In this document: positions 36,308 through 47,851 of the stretch, one piece after another | Position numbering within the stretch: position 1 is the first letter of the stretch | How the letters are laid out: every line of letters begins with the position of its first letter | Origin: Mesaphorura yosii | Taxonomy: Eukaryota > Arthropoda > Collembola > Poduromorpha > Tullbergiidae | DNA length: 64,000 bases | Reading direction: 5' to 3' | NCBI GenBank assembly: GCA_009869945.1 | Contig: WIXG01000157.1 | Location: 1-64,000 of the forward strand | Made by a program: the position numbers and the translations under genes | The notes under the pieces: generated by a model | Database searches by the model: none | What the model was told of the DNA's origin: nothing | The model's input: the letters and a program-made list of their open reading frames with translations, nothing else

Positions 36308-39300
36308 TTACTTTAAGGCAACTTCGAAACTTTGAACCACTTGAGAAATCAGTCGCTTGAGTAGGCCTTCTGCTAAGCGGTTCTGGACGATGACTTCTTC
36401 CGGCCAGCAATTCAACCATGTTCGATCTTCTTTCACCAGTTCTTGAGCTAATACTTCGTCCGGCAAATCACGTTGTCTGCAACTCCACTTGGGGCACCGT
36501 TTCTCAGGTTGAGGATTTGCTCCATTCGTAAATATGACGACTACTGGAGGTATAAGGCAGAGAACTTCCTCGTAGACCTGCTGAAGTAACCTCTCCTTCG
36601 TCTGGGGCAGTTTAAGCCTCTGAGCTTTCATTGCGAGGGGTCCGAGGCGCACTTGGTCTTCGTACGACTTCTCCAAGCTTGGGTAGACGGCCACATCGAG
36701 TATTTCTTGAATTATTTCACAAATTGTATCTGATATAAGCTGCTCGTAAACGTTCTCAGAACCTTTCCGACATCGCCCTTCCGGATCACTTGGCAATTTG
36801 CTGGAAAATTGCTCGTATCCAGGAGGATATCTTTTCGACGTGATCCAGGAATCCCAAATGTAGTCGATGTGTTGTTGAATCATATCGCGTAATTGCCAAT
36901 CTTTGCATGTGTTATTGATTTCTTGAATTACTCTGACGGGCTTCGAAACAGGACCCGAGTATGGTGGAGGTGGTTTGACGGGATTGTCTTCATCGTGATA
37001 CTTCGTCTCGGGCTGAGCTTGTCTTGATAGGGCATCGTTTTCCTCACGGCCTTCCTCATTTTCCAAAAACTTGTCATGTTCAAAAGCTCGTTCAGGTCCC
37101 TCGGAAGAAGTGTCAGGGCTTGCTGTCTTCACCTCTTCAATTAAGAACGAAGAATCTTCTGCATCTTCATCAGGAATAGCAACAGGTGACTCGGGTTCTT
37201 GCACGATGGGTTCTGTGATACGTTCCACTTTTTCCACTGTCTCACTTGCTGAAGAACTGTCATCAAGTCTTGTAGGCGTAAGTGGAACCTCGAAGTCGTC
37301 GAGGTCCTTATCCTGAAATACTTCGGACCTCTCGCTGGAAAATTGCGTAAATTCTCGTTCTTGAAGAACTTCTTCCCTCTTTTCAGTTATGACGGTGGAG
37401 GAATTTATGTCACTTAGTCGTTTAGCCTTTTCCACTGCCGCAAATACAACAGCCGCCGTACTGACCTCTTCAATTACTCTGACAGGACCGGAGTATGGTG
37501 GGGGTGGTTTCAGAGAATCCTCTTCGTCCTGATACTTTTCGGGTTGGGCATGACTTGAAACAGCATCATGTTCGTCATGATCTTCCTCATTTTCCATGAA
37601 CTTGTCATGTTCCTCAGCTTGTTCGGGTTCCTCGAATGAAGTTTCGCGACTTGCTGTCTTCACCTCTTCCATTAAGAAGGAGTCTTTTGTGTCTTCATCA
37701 AGAACAGCTACGGGTGACTCAGGCTCTTGCATAGCAAGTTCTGTCACACGATCCGCTTTTCCGACTGCTTCACTTGTTGAAGAACTGCTACCAAGTTTTG
37801 TGGTAGCACGTTCAGTCTCGAGGTTCGCATGCTCAAATACTTTCAATCTTTCGCTGGATATTTGCTTAAAATTGTCAACCATATCTGGCTGCTGGATAAC
37901 GTCTTCACTAGCTTCAGTTATGACGGTCGAGGAAATTATGCCGCTCAGTCCTTTAGCATGTTCCACAGCTACAAACTCGACATCAGCCAGATTGACCTCT
38001 TCAAGTACTCTGACGGACTTTGAGGCAGGACCGGAGTATGGTGAAGGTGGTTTCAAAGAATATTCTGCATCCTGATACTTCACTATGGGTTGCGCTTGAC
38101 TTGAAACGACAGCGTGTTCCTCGCGGTCGTCCTCATTTTCCTCGAACTTGTCATGTGCATGAGGTTGTTTGGGTTCCACAGACGAAGAGTCGGGGGTTGC
38201 TGTCTTCTCTTCAATTAAAAAGGAGAAGGAGTGCTCTGTATCTTCATCAGGAACAACAACAGGTGGCTCGGGTTCTTGCAAAGTAGGTTCTGCGACACGT
38301 TCCACTTTTTCCATCGCCTCGCCTGTTGACATTGAAGAACTGCTATCAAATTTTGCAGGCGTAATCTCGAGGTCCCCATCCTGAAATAGTTCAGATCTCT
38401 CACTGGGGAACTGCGTGATTTCATCCGCCTTTTCTCGCTGCCGGAGAACTTCTTCCCTCCTTTCAGTTATAACGGTGGAGGAATTTATGTCGCTTAGTCG
38501 TTTAGCCTTTTCCACTGCCGCAAATACAACAGCAGCCATATTGACCGTTTGCTGGTCTCTTTGAACGATTTCTCTCTCCTTCTCAGCCTTGCGCAGTTCT
38601 GTCATCCATTTGGTCACTTCGGCTGTTGCCTTTAAGCAATCAGCTTGACATTTAGCGAGTTGAATCATGTAGTCGTGTGATCCGTTGAGACTAGAATTAT
38701 TGTTCAACTTTGTGACAGAGGATTCCAATTCTTCTTCGGGTTTTTGTGCTTCATATCTTTTTCTCCCTTCTTCCACATTGCGAGCCTCCGCAGCAAGTGT
38801 GGTCTTCAAAGCTTCTCCAAGAATATGCAGTCTCTCTTTCTCGGCTTGAAATTGAAGTTGCAGAGCAGGTGTAGGATACTTGTCAATCCCGAGTGAGGAC
38901 GAGGGTAAAACTCCATCTTTGGAACTTGACTGCCGCACTTCATCTTGCCTAGAAGTAGATCCATCAGCGTGACGCTCACTTTGCAAATCCACATCCGTCT
39001 CAACGGTTGTTGTTGAACCAGATTTTGTGGGCGATGCAGTCGATAATGATAACTTTTTCTTTCTGGTGTTCTTCGACCGCCTTGGAGACTTTGGCTCAAT
39101 TGGGCGAGGACTAGTTCGAGGAGTATAAGCTTGCTTCATTTTCTTTTCAACTGGCCCAATGTACTCCTCCGTGATTGTATTTGTCGTGGTCAGTCTTTCG
39201 GAAGGTATCTCAGAAGCGGTTTCTTCTTGTATACCATCTTGGCGTTGATGTGGACGTTCTCTAAGCAGCCTCTTCATTCGAGTTGGACTGGCTTTCTTTT

Positions 39301-41703
39301 CTTCGCCTCTAATCATTATTGCTGTCTTCTCTTCAAGAAGTCGCACTTTCTCCTTCAAGACCGTGGAGAATCTTGGGGCGGAGATATCTTCGAGTGGTCT
39401 AGGACTATCCGTACTGTCTACATCGAGGCCACTCTTCGATGCACTTGCAGGCACATTGAAGGATGAATCGGAGTACCTGCGCTCGTAAAAAGATTTGGGC
39501 CTAGGGCTGCTGTGGATTGCTGAAAGCCTTCGTATTGCCTCCTTTGGAAATGGTTCCTGAAATCTTGATAGCTCGATGTGAGATAAACAAGTTACGGGTA
39601 GCCCCTTCAGGTTGGACGATCCAAAGTAGTTCTGCTCAGGAGGCGGAATGTACGGGAAATCCCAATTCGAAGAACCTCTTGCAGCATTTGATTTTCTAGC
39701 TTCCTCGAGTGATGCTTTCTCTTGAGTTCTTCCAACAGGCGGTGTTGCAAAAGGCCAGTCCCTCGTCATTATTCTGTTTTGTTTACGAGTTTTAGGGAAA
39801 ACGTTTGCTTCTTTTAGGATTCTTCGCGTTCTGTATCCCTTGTATGCAGCCTGTATATTCGTTGCAGCCTTATTTTTTACATCCATGCTCATTGCCTGTT
39901 GGTCTTCTCTGTGTTTCGAATCGTGAAGAAAACTCTGGAACATTGTTGTTCGTCTTTCTAACGAGTTTCGAACTTCAGGCAATGCTTCATTATATTGTTT
40001 AAACAAACTGCCCGTAGTTTCAACAGCCGCATCAACCTTTGAAGCCGTTGCTGGTTGCCGCCCTTTGGATGGCGACTTTGAAGGCTGTTGAGTGCGTAGA
40101 ATTTGCATGCATTCCTTCTGGACGATATGTTCAAATTCTCGAAGTAGTACGCTGGTTCGAAGGTCGATGTCGACGGATTCGATGCCTGCTTCTCTAGGAG
40201 CTTCAACGGAGTCCTCTGTCAACGTGGTCATTCCATTAAAGGCTGGACTTTGATTCTTCGTCGGCACTGTCCGGCGAGCCTTAAGAGGTGATAACGATTG
40301 CTTGTTCCTAAATTGTTTCATTGGCTGCTTGTCCGACAGAACAAATGCACACGAAGGTGGGGTTTTCGCTGTTTGCGACTTTGCTGAGCTTGTTACAATC
40401 TCACGGCATTTTTCCCTCAGCTCCTCCAACTCCTTTTTCTTCTTCTCCTGAGCCATTCGTTTCTCTTCTTCGTCTTTCTTTTGTTTTATTAAGCGAATTT
40501 CTCTTTGCTTTTCAATATAACTTTTTAAGTCCTTTCTGCGGTTTTCATCTTTCAGATCTTTCTTTGGCTTGGGCACAGACGATTCAGGCTTTCTGCTTGT
40601 GTCCACCGAGAACTTGGACTTAAAGTACTTCACGGGTTTATCATTTTGCGGCTCTGTGGTACTGGCCTTAGTGGCAGGAATGGCGGGTTCGACGCTCCTC
40701 GTCTCAGCAGGTAAGCCTTTATTGTCGGAAGTTGGGATTGCTTCAGAAACACCGTTCATCAATTTGGGGATCTTGTTGTCGGCGACAGATGTCGAGGGCT
40801 TATTCGCAGGCTTGTCCGCGGCCTTCTTCTTCTGTGCAACAGCAACAGCCAGTGATTGCGATGGCCCCGGTTTAGTGGGAACATAGTGAGCCGCTACTGT
40901 AGTCCTAGTTGGTTTTACTTTCCCCGAATCAGGCTTAGTGACGCCTTGTGTTTTTCCCCCAGTTATCGCTGACGCAGATGTGGCTACCTGCTGGGGAATA
41001 TAAGTCATTGTAGTTAGCTGTCACAGGTTCATAATCAATAGTAGAATACCATTGTTCTCTTACTTTCTTGGTTCTTTTCATTTCGATGCCTTTCGATACT
41101 TTTATGGTAGTGGTGGTGGTGCCAGCGGTGCGAGTGCCCTCCACGCTGCCATTAGTTAATTTTATGGGATTTTTGGAGCTGGAATCTTGATCAGCCTTTC
41201 TTTCCGTAATCTTTGTGTGAGTTAGTGGATTCACTTGTTTGACAGTAGACGCTTTTGAACCCTTGACGACCACGACCTTCTCAGCATCATCACCTAAAGA
41301 TAGAGAAGTTTATAGCTGAAACTGAACTATGGTCACCTCTCTTTGGCCAATCAATTACTTGAAAGTCTTATCAAAATGGGACGGAAATTCAATGTATTTT
41401 GAATGTTCCACACTTACCCACATCATCTTTCTTTAGTTTTGTTCGAATTAATGGAGATTGTCTAAAGTTCTTTCTTTGTGGGGCATTTGCTAATGCAGTC
41501 GCCCTTGTTAGGTAGTGATGATGGTCTTGTTCAGGCGTGACAGTAGATTTCCCATCTACACCCACGACATGATTTGGCAAAGTAGGAGTCGCAGGACTTG
41601 TAGGTGATGCCATGGTCTTCTGATTGCTGTTCTTAGAGGTGCTGCTGTGAGGAGATACCCCATTGGAAGCCATATTGTTCTCAGTTGTGGCCACTCCAGT
41701 CAT
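36308..41703 (-). CDS. CEP350: CEP350-like centrosomal/microtubule protein with triplicated repeats
   Basis: Exons 41418-41703, 41064-41293 and 36308-40990 (or 40987; CAGCAG acceptor) join to about 1,732 aa, mostly disordered. An E/K/R-rich helix (SYIEKQREIRLIKQKKDEEE, near residue 300) resembles the VRQYIVRQQEERKRKQNEEK segment I recall from human CEP350. An IQ motif (IQAAYKGYRTRR) lies near 550. Three tandem repeats occupy about 990-1531. The C-terminal 200 residues match the CEP350 end best: YEQLISDTICEIIQEIL, then DEVLAQELVKEDRTWLN and QNRLAEGLLKRLISQVV. CEP350 anchors microtubules and helps centriole growth at centrosomes. The CAP-Gly domain of the human protein is not visible, and the chain is about half as long. 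ATG 41703 has an upstream stop in frame, and an acceptor (AATTAG, near 41785) suggests a spliced 5' UTR. Confidence 0.65.
36913..38537 (-). repeat. Three tandem protein repeats of about 180 aa in the CEP350-like gene
   Basis: Units lie at about 37991-38537, 37460-37990 and 36913-37459 (531-547 nt each). Each unit begins with a VFAAVEKAKRLSDINSSTVI-like block, continues through SSERSEVFQ, VQEPESPVAIPDED, FLIEEVKTAS, HDKFLENEE, and ends KPPPPYSGPV..VRVIEEV. The heads of units 1 and 3 are almost identical in DNA for about 70 bp, while unit 2 has diverged. Proline-tyrosine sites lie at 36958-36972 and 37493-37507 (PPPPY) and 38036-38050 (PPSPY). Confidence 0.9.
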
Positions 41704-43229
41704 ACAAGAATATGCTTTAGTGAATTTTCTTTGTACGGGCTAGACATCAGATGTCCGACTTTGACCTAATTGCTAAATAAGACAGAGGACGTATAGAACG
41801 AGTTTAAACATAGGTTAAGACAATTTGATAACGTAAAGTATTACTGGTATTACTTGATTTTGGTGACATTTCCGGCGAAGTATCAAAATTATGGACAGCA
41901 ACGGATGAAACGAACGCAAATATCCTTTCATCAATTTCTCTTGCACTTGATATGAGCTTAGAACTATCATTAACACGAACCCTTATTCAAAGACAGTTTA
42001 CTTAAAACACAAGCATTTAAAATATTAAAACAATTAAATCTGTACGTTCCAACGTGAAAGGCAAACCAAACCAACATGAAAAAGGCATCTTCCAAGTTTC
42101 AACATTACATTCGTTTTGCATTGAGGAGCAGACAATAACAAAGGCATATCCAAAAAATCCAAATGAGATTTACGAGCCGAATGAACTCACGCAAGGACGT
42201 TCGTCTCTTCTCTTGTTCAATTGCTCAAAGCATCTCCTCAGAATCAAACGAACATTGCATTGAAGACTTCCTGGACCAGTAAAGAATGGAAACGGTTTCA
42301 ATTGACGACGGTTCTACTGATCTGCCAATGTCAAACTCTAGAGACCTCCTGCTTCAAAATACTGTGTAAAAATGAGCAGTGAGCATTTCATGTCAGAGAT
42401 GAAATCTGCAGCATTTCGCAACCGCAATTCAACACGGCCACGATGGCCTTCAAATTGGCAACGGTAATTTCCGATTGACACGATTAAATTAGCCACGCAA
42501 AAGATTCTCATCTCCGCTCCGTATCATCATGCAATCCGTAGCGTAATTCGAATTCGCAACAATGAAAGGGCACAAAAGGTGAAATTACGATTTTCTGTTT
42601 TTTATTTCAGTTTTCGTAACATCGTTCAGTTCATTATTGTTTACTCTATTCCACGAACTGCAGTTAGTTAGCAGTTCTTAGCGTATCAAATACCAAAATC
42701 AAACATTACGCATCATTTCAGACTATTACGCTGTATGATGAACAAAAGAAAGAAGACCAAAAGTATCACAACTAAGCAAAAAGTATCCTAAATGACGACG
42801 ACGCAATACATGTCCGTGGCGAATAATGGAAAGATCTTGCTCATAGTTTGCACATTTATGAACTGTGAAAACATAATGAGGGCAATGGGCAATTAAGTCC
42901 TTGGAATTCAAATAATTGACTCGTTACAAGAGCAGAGATTGTAGAGCAAAAGCAGAATCATGATTCTTGACACTGTTGTTGACAAAAACAAGCTTTTTGC
43001 ATCGGTACGAAAGCGCTCAAGTATCAATAACTTAATAATTAACACATGGTGCGAGAATAATTAGCTGCAATTGAAAACCTGATTTGTGAATTGTGATCTC
43101 TCACATCCGTATAAAAGAATGAGTTGATTAGCGTTAGTCATAAATAAAAAGTCTTGAATTTCTGATGAGTTTCTTGTTTCGCATTTCTCTCAATGCCGCT
43201 GCTGCTGAGAAGAAGGAATGAGTGCGATT
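41704..43229. other. 1.5-kb interval between the CEP350-like and coiled-coil genes
   Basis: It holds the 5' UTR and promoter of the CEP350-like gene and the 3' UTR of the coiled-coil gene, all minus strand. A minus AATAAA (42601-42606) could end the coiled-coil transcript. GTCATAAA lies at 43137-43144. No further exon is supported. An exon-skipping join of the two genes was considered and rejected. Confidence 0.4.
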
Positions 43230-46200
43230 TCACGAAAACCATTGTGACCAAAAATTAGTTCCTTGTTTCTTACCGACGGCATTGTTGGCCGTCGCGTTCG
43301 TGTTAGAATGATTGGAGATATTTCGCTTTAGTCTTGTCACTGCAACAGGAATGGAAGATTTCGAGGAGATTGATGAAATTGGCGATGATTTACTCAACGG
43401 TTGTGGTGGACTCGGTGTAGAAAGCGTTGACGAGGATAATGATTTGCGTGGTGTTTGCGGACGTGTTGGAATTTTTGAGTGAGTAGAGTAAGAACGATTT
43501 TTACGTAATGGTGGTGTCAATAGCTGACCACTTTGATTGCTGCTCGAGTCTTCCGAATTGCTGTGATGCGTGATGATCACGTTTCCTGAAGCGTTGTACG
43601 TTTTCGTCACTTCACCGCTACTGCTCACATAACACGAACTAATGTGACTGTTAGCACTATTGTTATTGTTATTACGGGTTAACGGGTTGTCGGCTGAACA
43701 AATACGAAAGTTTAAATTAGAGTTATTAGGGTCAATATCACCCTGTGACTTCCTTCTCCTTATTCGAGATGCTTCTTCCTCAATCGTACGAATATTTATA
43801 ATACTATCGTCGTCTTCGTTGGTGCAGTGGACTCGGCTGCCGGATTTTGTGGGCGAGGACGACGGAGAAGAATACTTAACAATGTTGGAACTGCTTAGCC
43901 TATTGCTAATACCATTATTGTTAGTCTCTGAAGATTCTTTCTTAATTACTTTATGTTTAATAGCAGTAGGAGTGAACCTTGCGCAACTTGTCTGAGTCTG
44001 ACTTTGGTGTTTGTGACTAATTTCAGTACTTAACTTAGTGTTAGCATTAGCATCAACATTTGTGGTTCCACCATCAAATTGTTCGTAGGTGCTAGAATTT
44101 GCATTAATCTTATCCAATTTAAGCCTACTCCTAGAAGGTGACGACGATAGCTCAGCAGATGACGGAATTCTTTCTCTGGATTCAACCGAATGACTTGGCA
44201 ACTGCGTAGGCGAAGCGTTCTTTTCCAAAATCCTGAGCTTGGCTTTGGTTCCTTCGAGCTGGATCTCCTGCTCCTTCAGCTTGAAGCGCAGCTGTTCATT
44301 CTCTGTTATAATGAGAAATTATTATCATAAATATTCACATTATTATTGGCATTGGTAATTGATTTTTGGGACATTAGTCTGGAGTGTCAGCTTAAAATTC
44401 TTCTCTAAAATCCTTATATAAAAGTTGATGAATCTAACCTTGCGAGAGGGCCAGGTACTTTGATGCAAGCCGTGATGACGAATTATTCTCTCCGCTGGAG
44501 AGATTGGAAAGACGCGATTCAAGACTCTGCAAAGAACAAGAGAGGAAGGAGTGAATTACGAGCGTGGCATAACGCGTAACTGTGACGGATTGCGTGATTG
44601 ATTGGGATCCGTCATAATATTTTTATCCAACTACCCGTTTGAGTTTGAGGTTTTGTTTGTTGCGTAATTTAAATGGATCATGTCATAAATCAAGAGCAGC
44701 CAGCTATTCCCTCTTCTAAAAAGATTTACTTTAAAATGGTAAATGGAGGAGAATACGCAATTCCGGCAATTCGTCACTCTTGCTGAAAAGGGAAGCAGTT
44801 TAACCGTAGTTTGGATTTATTGTTGCCGCATGAGAGATGAGACACGAGCGCATTGTTTGCAAACGATCCTGTTGTTATTCAACAACTCCACAACTTCAAA
44901 GAGTATCAGTCTGCGTCTGTGAGTTGGCATTTGATTCCTCCTTTGTTGTGCATTTCACGAATATTTTGAAAGCACGTTAACATTGTAATGCCACTGCCAC
45001 TTCACTGCTCGTTTCTGCTACTCCGCTGCTGCTGTTAGGCAAGAAGCAAAGACTGCATGTGGCGATATGCTAAATGTGTTAAATTATAGTCAGACCCCAT
45101 GATACATAATGAATGAAAAGGACGGAAGTGAAAGAGGTTACTGTGGGCTTCCAACCGTATTGGACTTTCCGTTACTCACACTCAAAAACAGAAACCATGA
45201 CTTTTTGATTCAATCTGCGATCTGTGACTGTGGCTTTATCGGACTCGGACCAATGCAAATACAGTTATCATGTTATCAAATACCCGTAACTCAATTACAT
45301 CGTCGGCTGTCGACTTACCTTGACCTTAGCAGCACCGAATAAAATTTGCCTCTGTAGCTCTAACGAATCAGTCTCTCTGAGAATCGCTCGTATCACATTT
45401 CTGTCGAGAACGACGTTGTCCAAGTCGCTGTTGAATCCGAGAATTTGGTCCAGCTTCCCCAGCTGACTTGCACTTGTCCTGGTTCCATTGCTGACTGCTT
45501 TACAGGAGCAGCCTGCTGCATTGCTGTTGCTGCTGGTTGTGGTCGCAACCTTTGCTTCTATCAAGTCAAGGAGAGAGTAGAGCGGATCGTCATCTTCCTT
45601 CTTGGACGACTCTTTTGTCTCAGTCGAGAACCCCGAGTCGATTAGTTTGGTGTTGGGCGAAGACGTCCACACATCTTGCTTTGGGTGTGAATGCGAGAGA
45701 TGATGATGTGGTGGCCCAGCTGGCTTCGTCAAGTCTGAGGTGATGGAATTTATAAAGGAGGAACGAAAGTCTTTCAGTTTTTCTACCTCCACGGTGAGAT
45801 CCTGTTAAGTGCGCGCATCAAAATTCACGAAATTAGCAATTTTATGGGCTTTAATAATAGCTACGTGTAAAAATGTGGGATGAAGCCGACAAAAGCACAA
45901 AAAGACAGTGCGAGAAGAAGGAGAGGACGAAATATGAACGGCATTCTTCAATTGTAAATCGAAAATGTTAATTTCTTTCTTTCAGCACATAATTTTAGTC
46001 GAAGCAGAAGAGACAGCACATCGCCCCCTGAAACCTTATTCATTGCGACAATTCTCATTAATTCTAACCTTTAATTTTACGATTTTACAGTGGCACAGCT
46101 ACTCTACGCTAAGTTACTCTACACAGCGAAGCAGTTCAAGAAGTAAACAGAATATTCTTATCAACCATCCACTCGATGATCATATTGCAGCTGTTTTCGC

Positions 46201-46494
46201 AAATTTTAAACGAAGCACACATGAGTTAAACTGCTAGGGAGTTTAGTAGCGGCAGGCAGAAGAGGAAGGCATGCAGAAAGTTATGAAAACCTGCGATGAG
46301 GAACAAAGCGGAACACATAAGATGCATGCACAATTAAAACCACATGCAGTTGTCGTAAATATCATGTCGTAGAAATTCAACTTCAAGACGCCGGAGTTGT
46401 TGTTATTTACCTGCAAAGTGACAATCGTTTTTGCATGTTGATGGACGAGGATCTGGAGAAAGTCCATCCAGCTTGTCTGAGCATTGCTAGAATC
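43230..46494 (-). CDS. Coiled-coil, Ser/Asn-rich protein with SxIP motifs (5' end not found)
   Basis: Four exons join in frame: 46411-46494, 45319-45801, 44439-44526 and 43230-44302 (1,728 nt, 575 aa plus stop). I do not recognise the protein with certainty. Its first segment (WMDFLQILVHQHAKTIVTLQ, then VEVEKLKDFRSSFINSI) is a coiled coil faintly like the N-terminus of CCDC92-type proteins. A second coil spans exons 3-4 (LASKYLALSQ, ENEQLRFKLKEQEIQLE). The remaining 350 residues are Ser/Asn/Thr-rich and disordered, with two SxIP sites (SKIP near 43468-43479, SSIP near 43344-43360) among basic and Pro residues, the EB1-binding type of microtubule plus-end trackers. The end reads NFWSQWFS. A donor-like GTAAGA (43273-43274) sits 14 codons before the stop, so the last exon could instead splice on. 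The N-terminus must lie upstream of the acceptor at 46495. Confidence 0.6.
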
Positions 46495-47834
46495 CTGAAA
46501 CCAGCAGAAGAAATCAAAACATCAGTTAAACCGCTAGAAGTATTTGATCGTCTCGGAAAAAAATGCAATGGTGAAAAGATATCAAAGATTCAAATTAATT
46601 ACAATGAATCACCATTTGCCAGTGAATGTCGATGGTAATCAACGGAACAACGATAAATCATCGTCAGTCATTTTCATAGTCAAGACTGTCTCGCCTCGAA
46701 GTACATCTTTTACATTGTGCGAGTGCAAATATGCAAAGAAGGAGTAGCAATTCTATATTTGGATGAGCGCGTGTGAACTGCAGCATATAATTTGAGGGCT
46801 CTAATTCGAGAACAAAAAGTCGAATCTTAAATTATTTTCATAACATGGGACGCAAATTGAGAGTACAGTTAAGCAAACTAATGACCCATTTTGAGCCATA
46901 ATTACGAGCTCACAATGAAATTACATGCGGGTTCCGCTGCGCCCTGTGACAACAAACTGTCAATCAAGTCACTGTCACTGTGCAAGACGATTGAAACCGT
47001 AAACTGTCATTTGCTGAATAGAAAATTGTAAATTAATGTGAATTGGAATCGATTAGGGCTGCATAATGGCCGATTGTACGAGGGAAATATTGAGAGTCGA
47101 GATGAATGTAATCTCGGTCAAATCAAAGGCGATTCCGCATCACAAATTTCGCTATTCTTAATTCTAATTCATGCCATCTGCATCCTTAATCTCCATAATC
47201 GCAGTCGCAGCAGCAGTGCGGCGGGATGGGAAATACGTTCAATTGAATTTATTGCCTGCTTGCCTGAACTCATCACCTCCACGCATCATAAACTTCGAAG
47301 TCCTGAGACATGAACCATATTAAAAGAACCAAACTACTTTCGTGCATAATTTGTTCAACAACCATGCCAAACTTGGTGTGGTTTGGCACGACAGGGATAG
47401 AAACTTTTACATTTAACTACGATGCTTATGCCAAGCTATCAGGCTAATTTGGCATTTAGTAAGTAACACATGTTCATGTTCTTCAACTTCACCTTGTTTT
47501 TCAACCAACTAGGCGAATTTCAAGAGAAAGAAGAAGCAGTACGCTCATTTCTCAATCACACAATGGTACAATTAAAAACCATGCCATAGTTATTATACTT
47601 TATCGCGCTGTGTTGCGCTCGCGAGAAGCCATGCCCACTCGTGCTCGTTAAACTCACTGCCATACATTAATTTGCGAGCGCCAGTGCCAGTCTGAGTCTT
47701 AATAAAAATGATAATGAGAGGTGAGAGAAGAGAGAGGAAAATGGTGATGGTCGAGAAGCCAAATAGCCGTCATAATGCAGGAGAGAAAACAATGAAGACA
47801 CGACCCTCGACTTCGACCGACCATCTTCCACTTC

Positions 47835-47851
47835 CACTGCACTTTGCAGTG
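47835..47851. repeat. Inverted repeat CACTGCA / TGCAGTG
   Basis: Seven-bp perfect arms flank a 3-nt spacer. It is part of the TGCACTGCA word family scattered through 47.8-63.7 kb, and a further copy follows at 47881-47889. Confidence 0.6.

Noticed and set aside
41718-43274. Fusion of the coiled-coil gene to the CEP350-like gene through a 1.55-kb intron
   Set aside because: It needs a poor acceptor (CTAAAG) and passes over a better 5' UTR acceptor. Each part has its own credible end or start.
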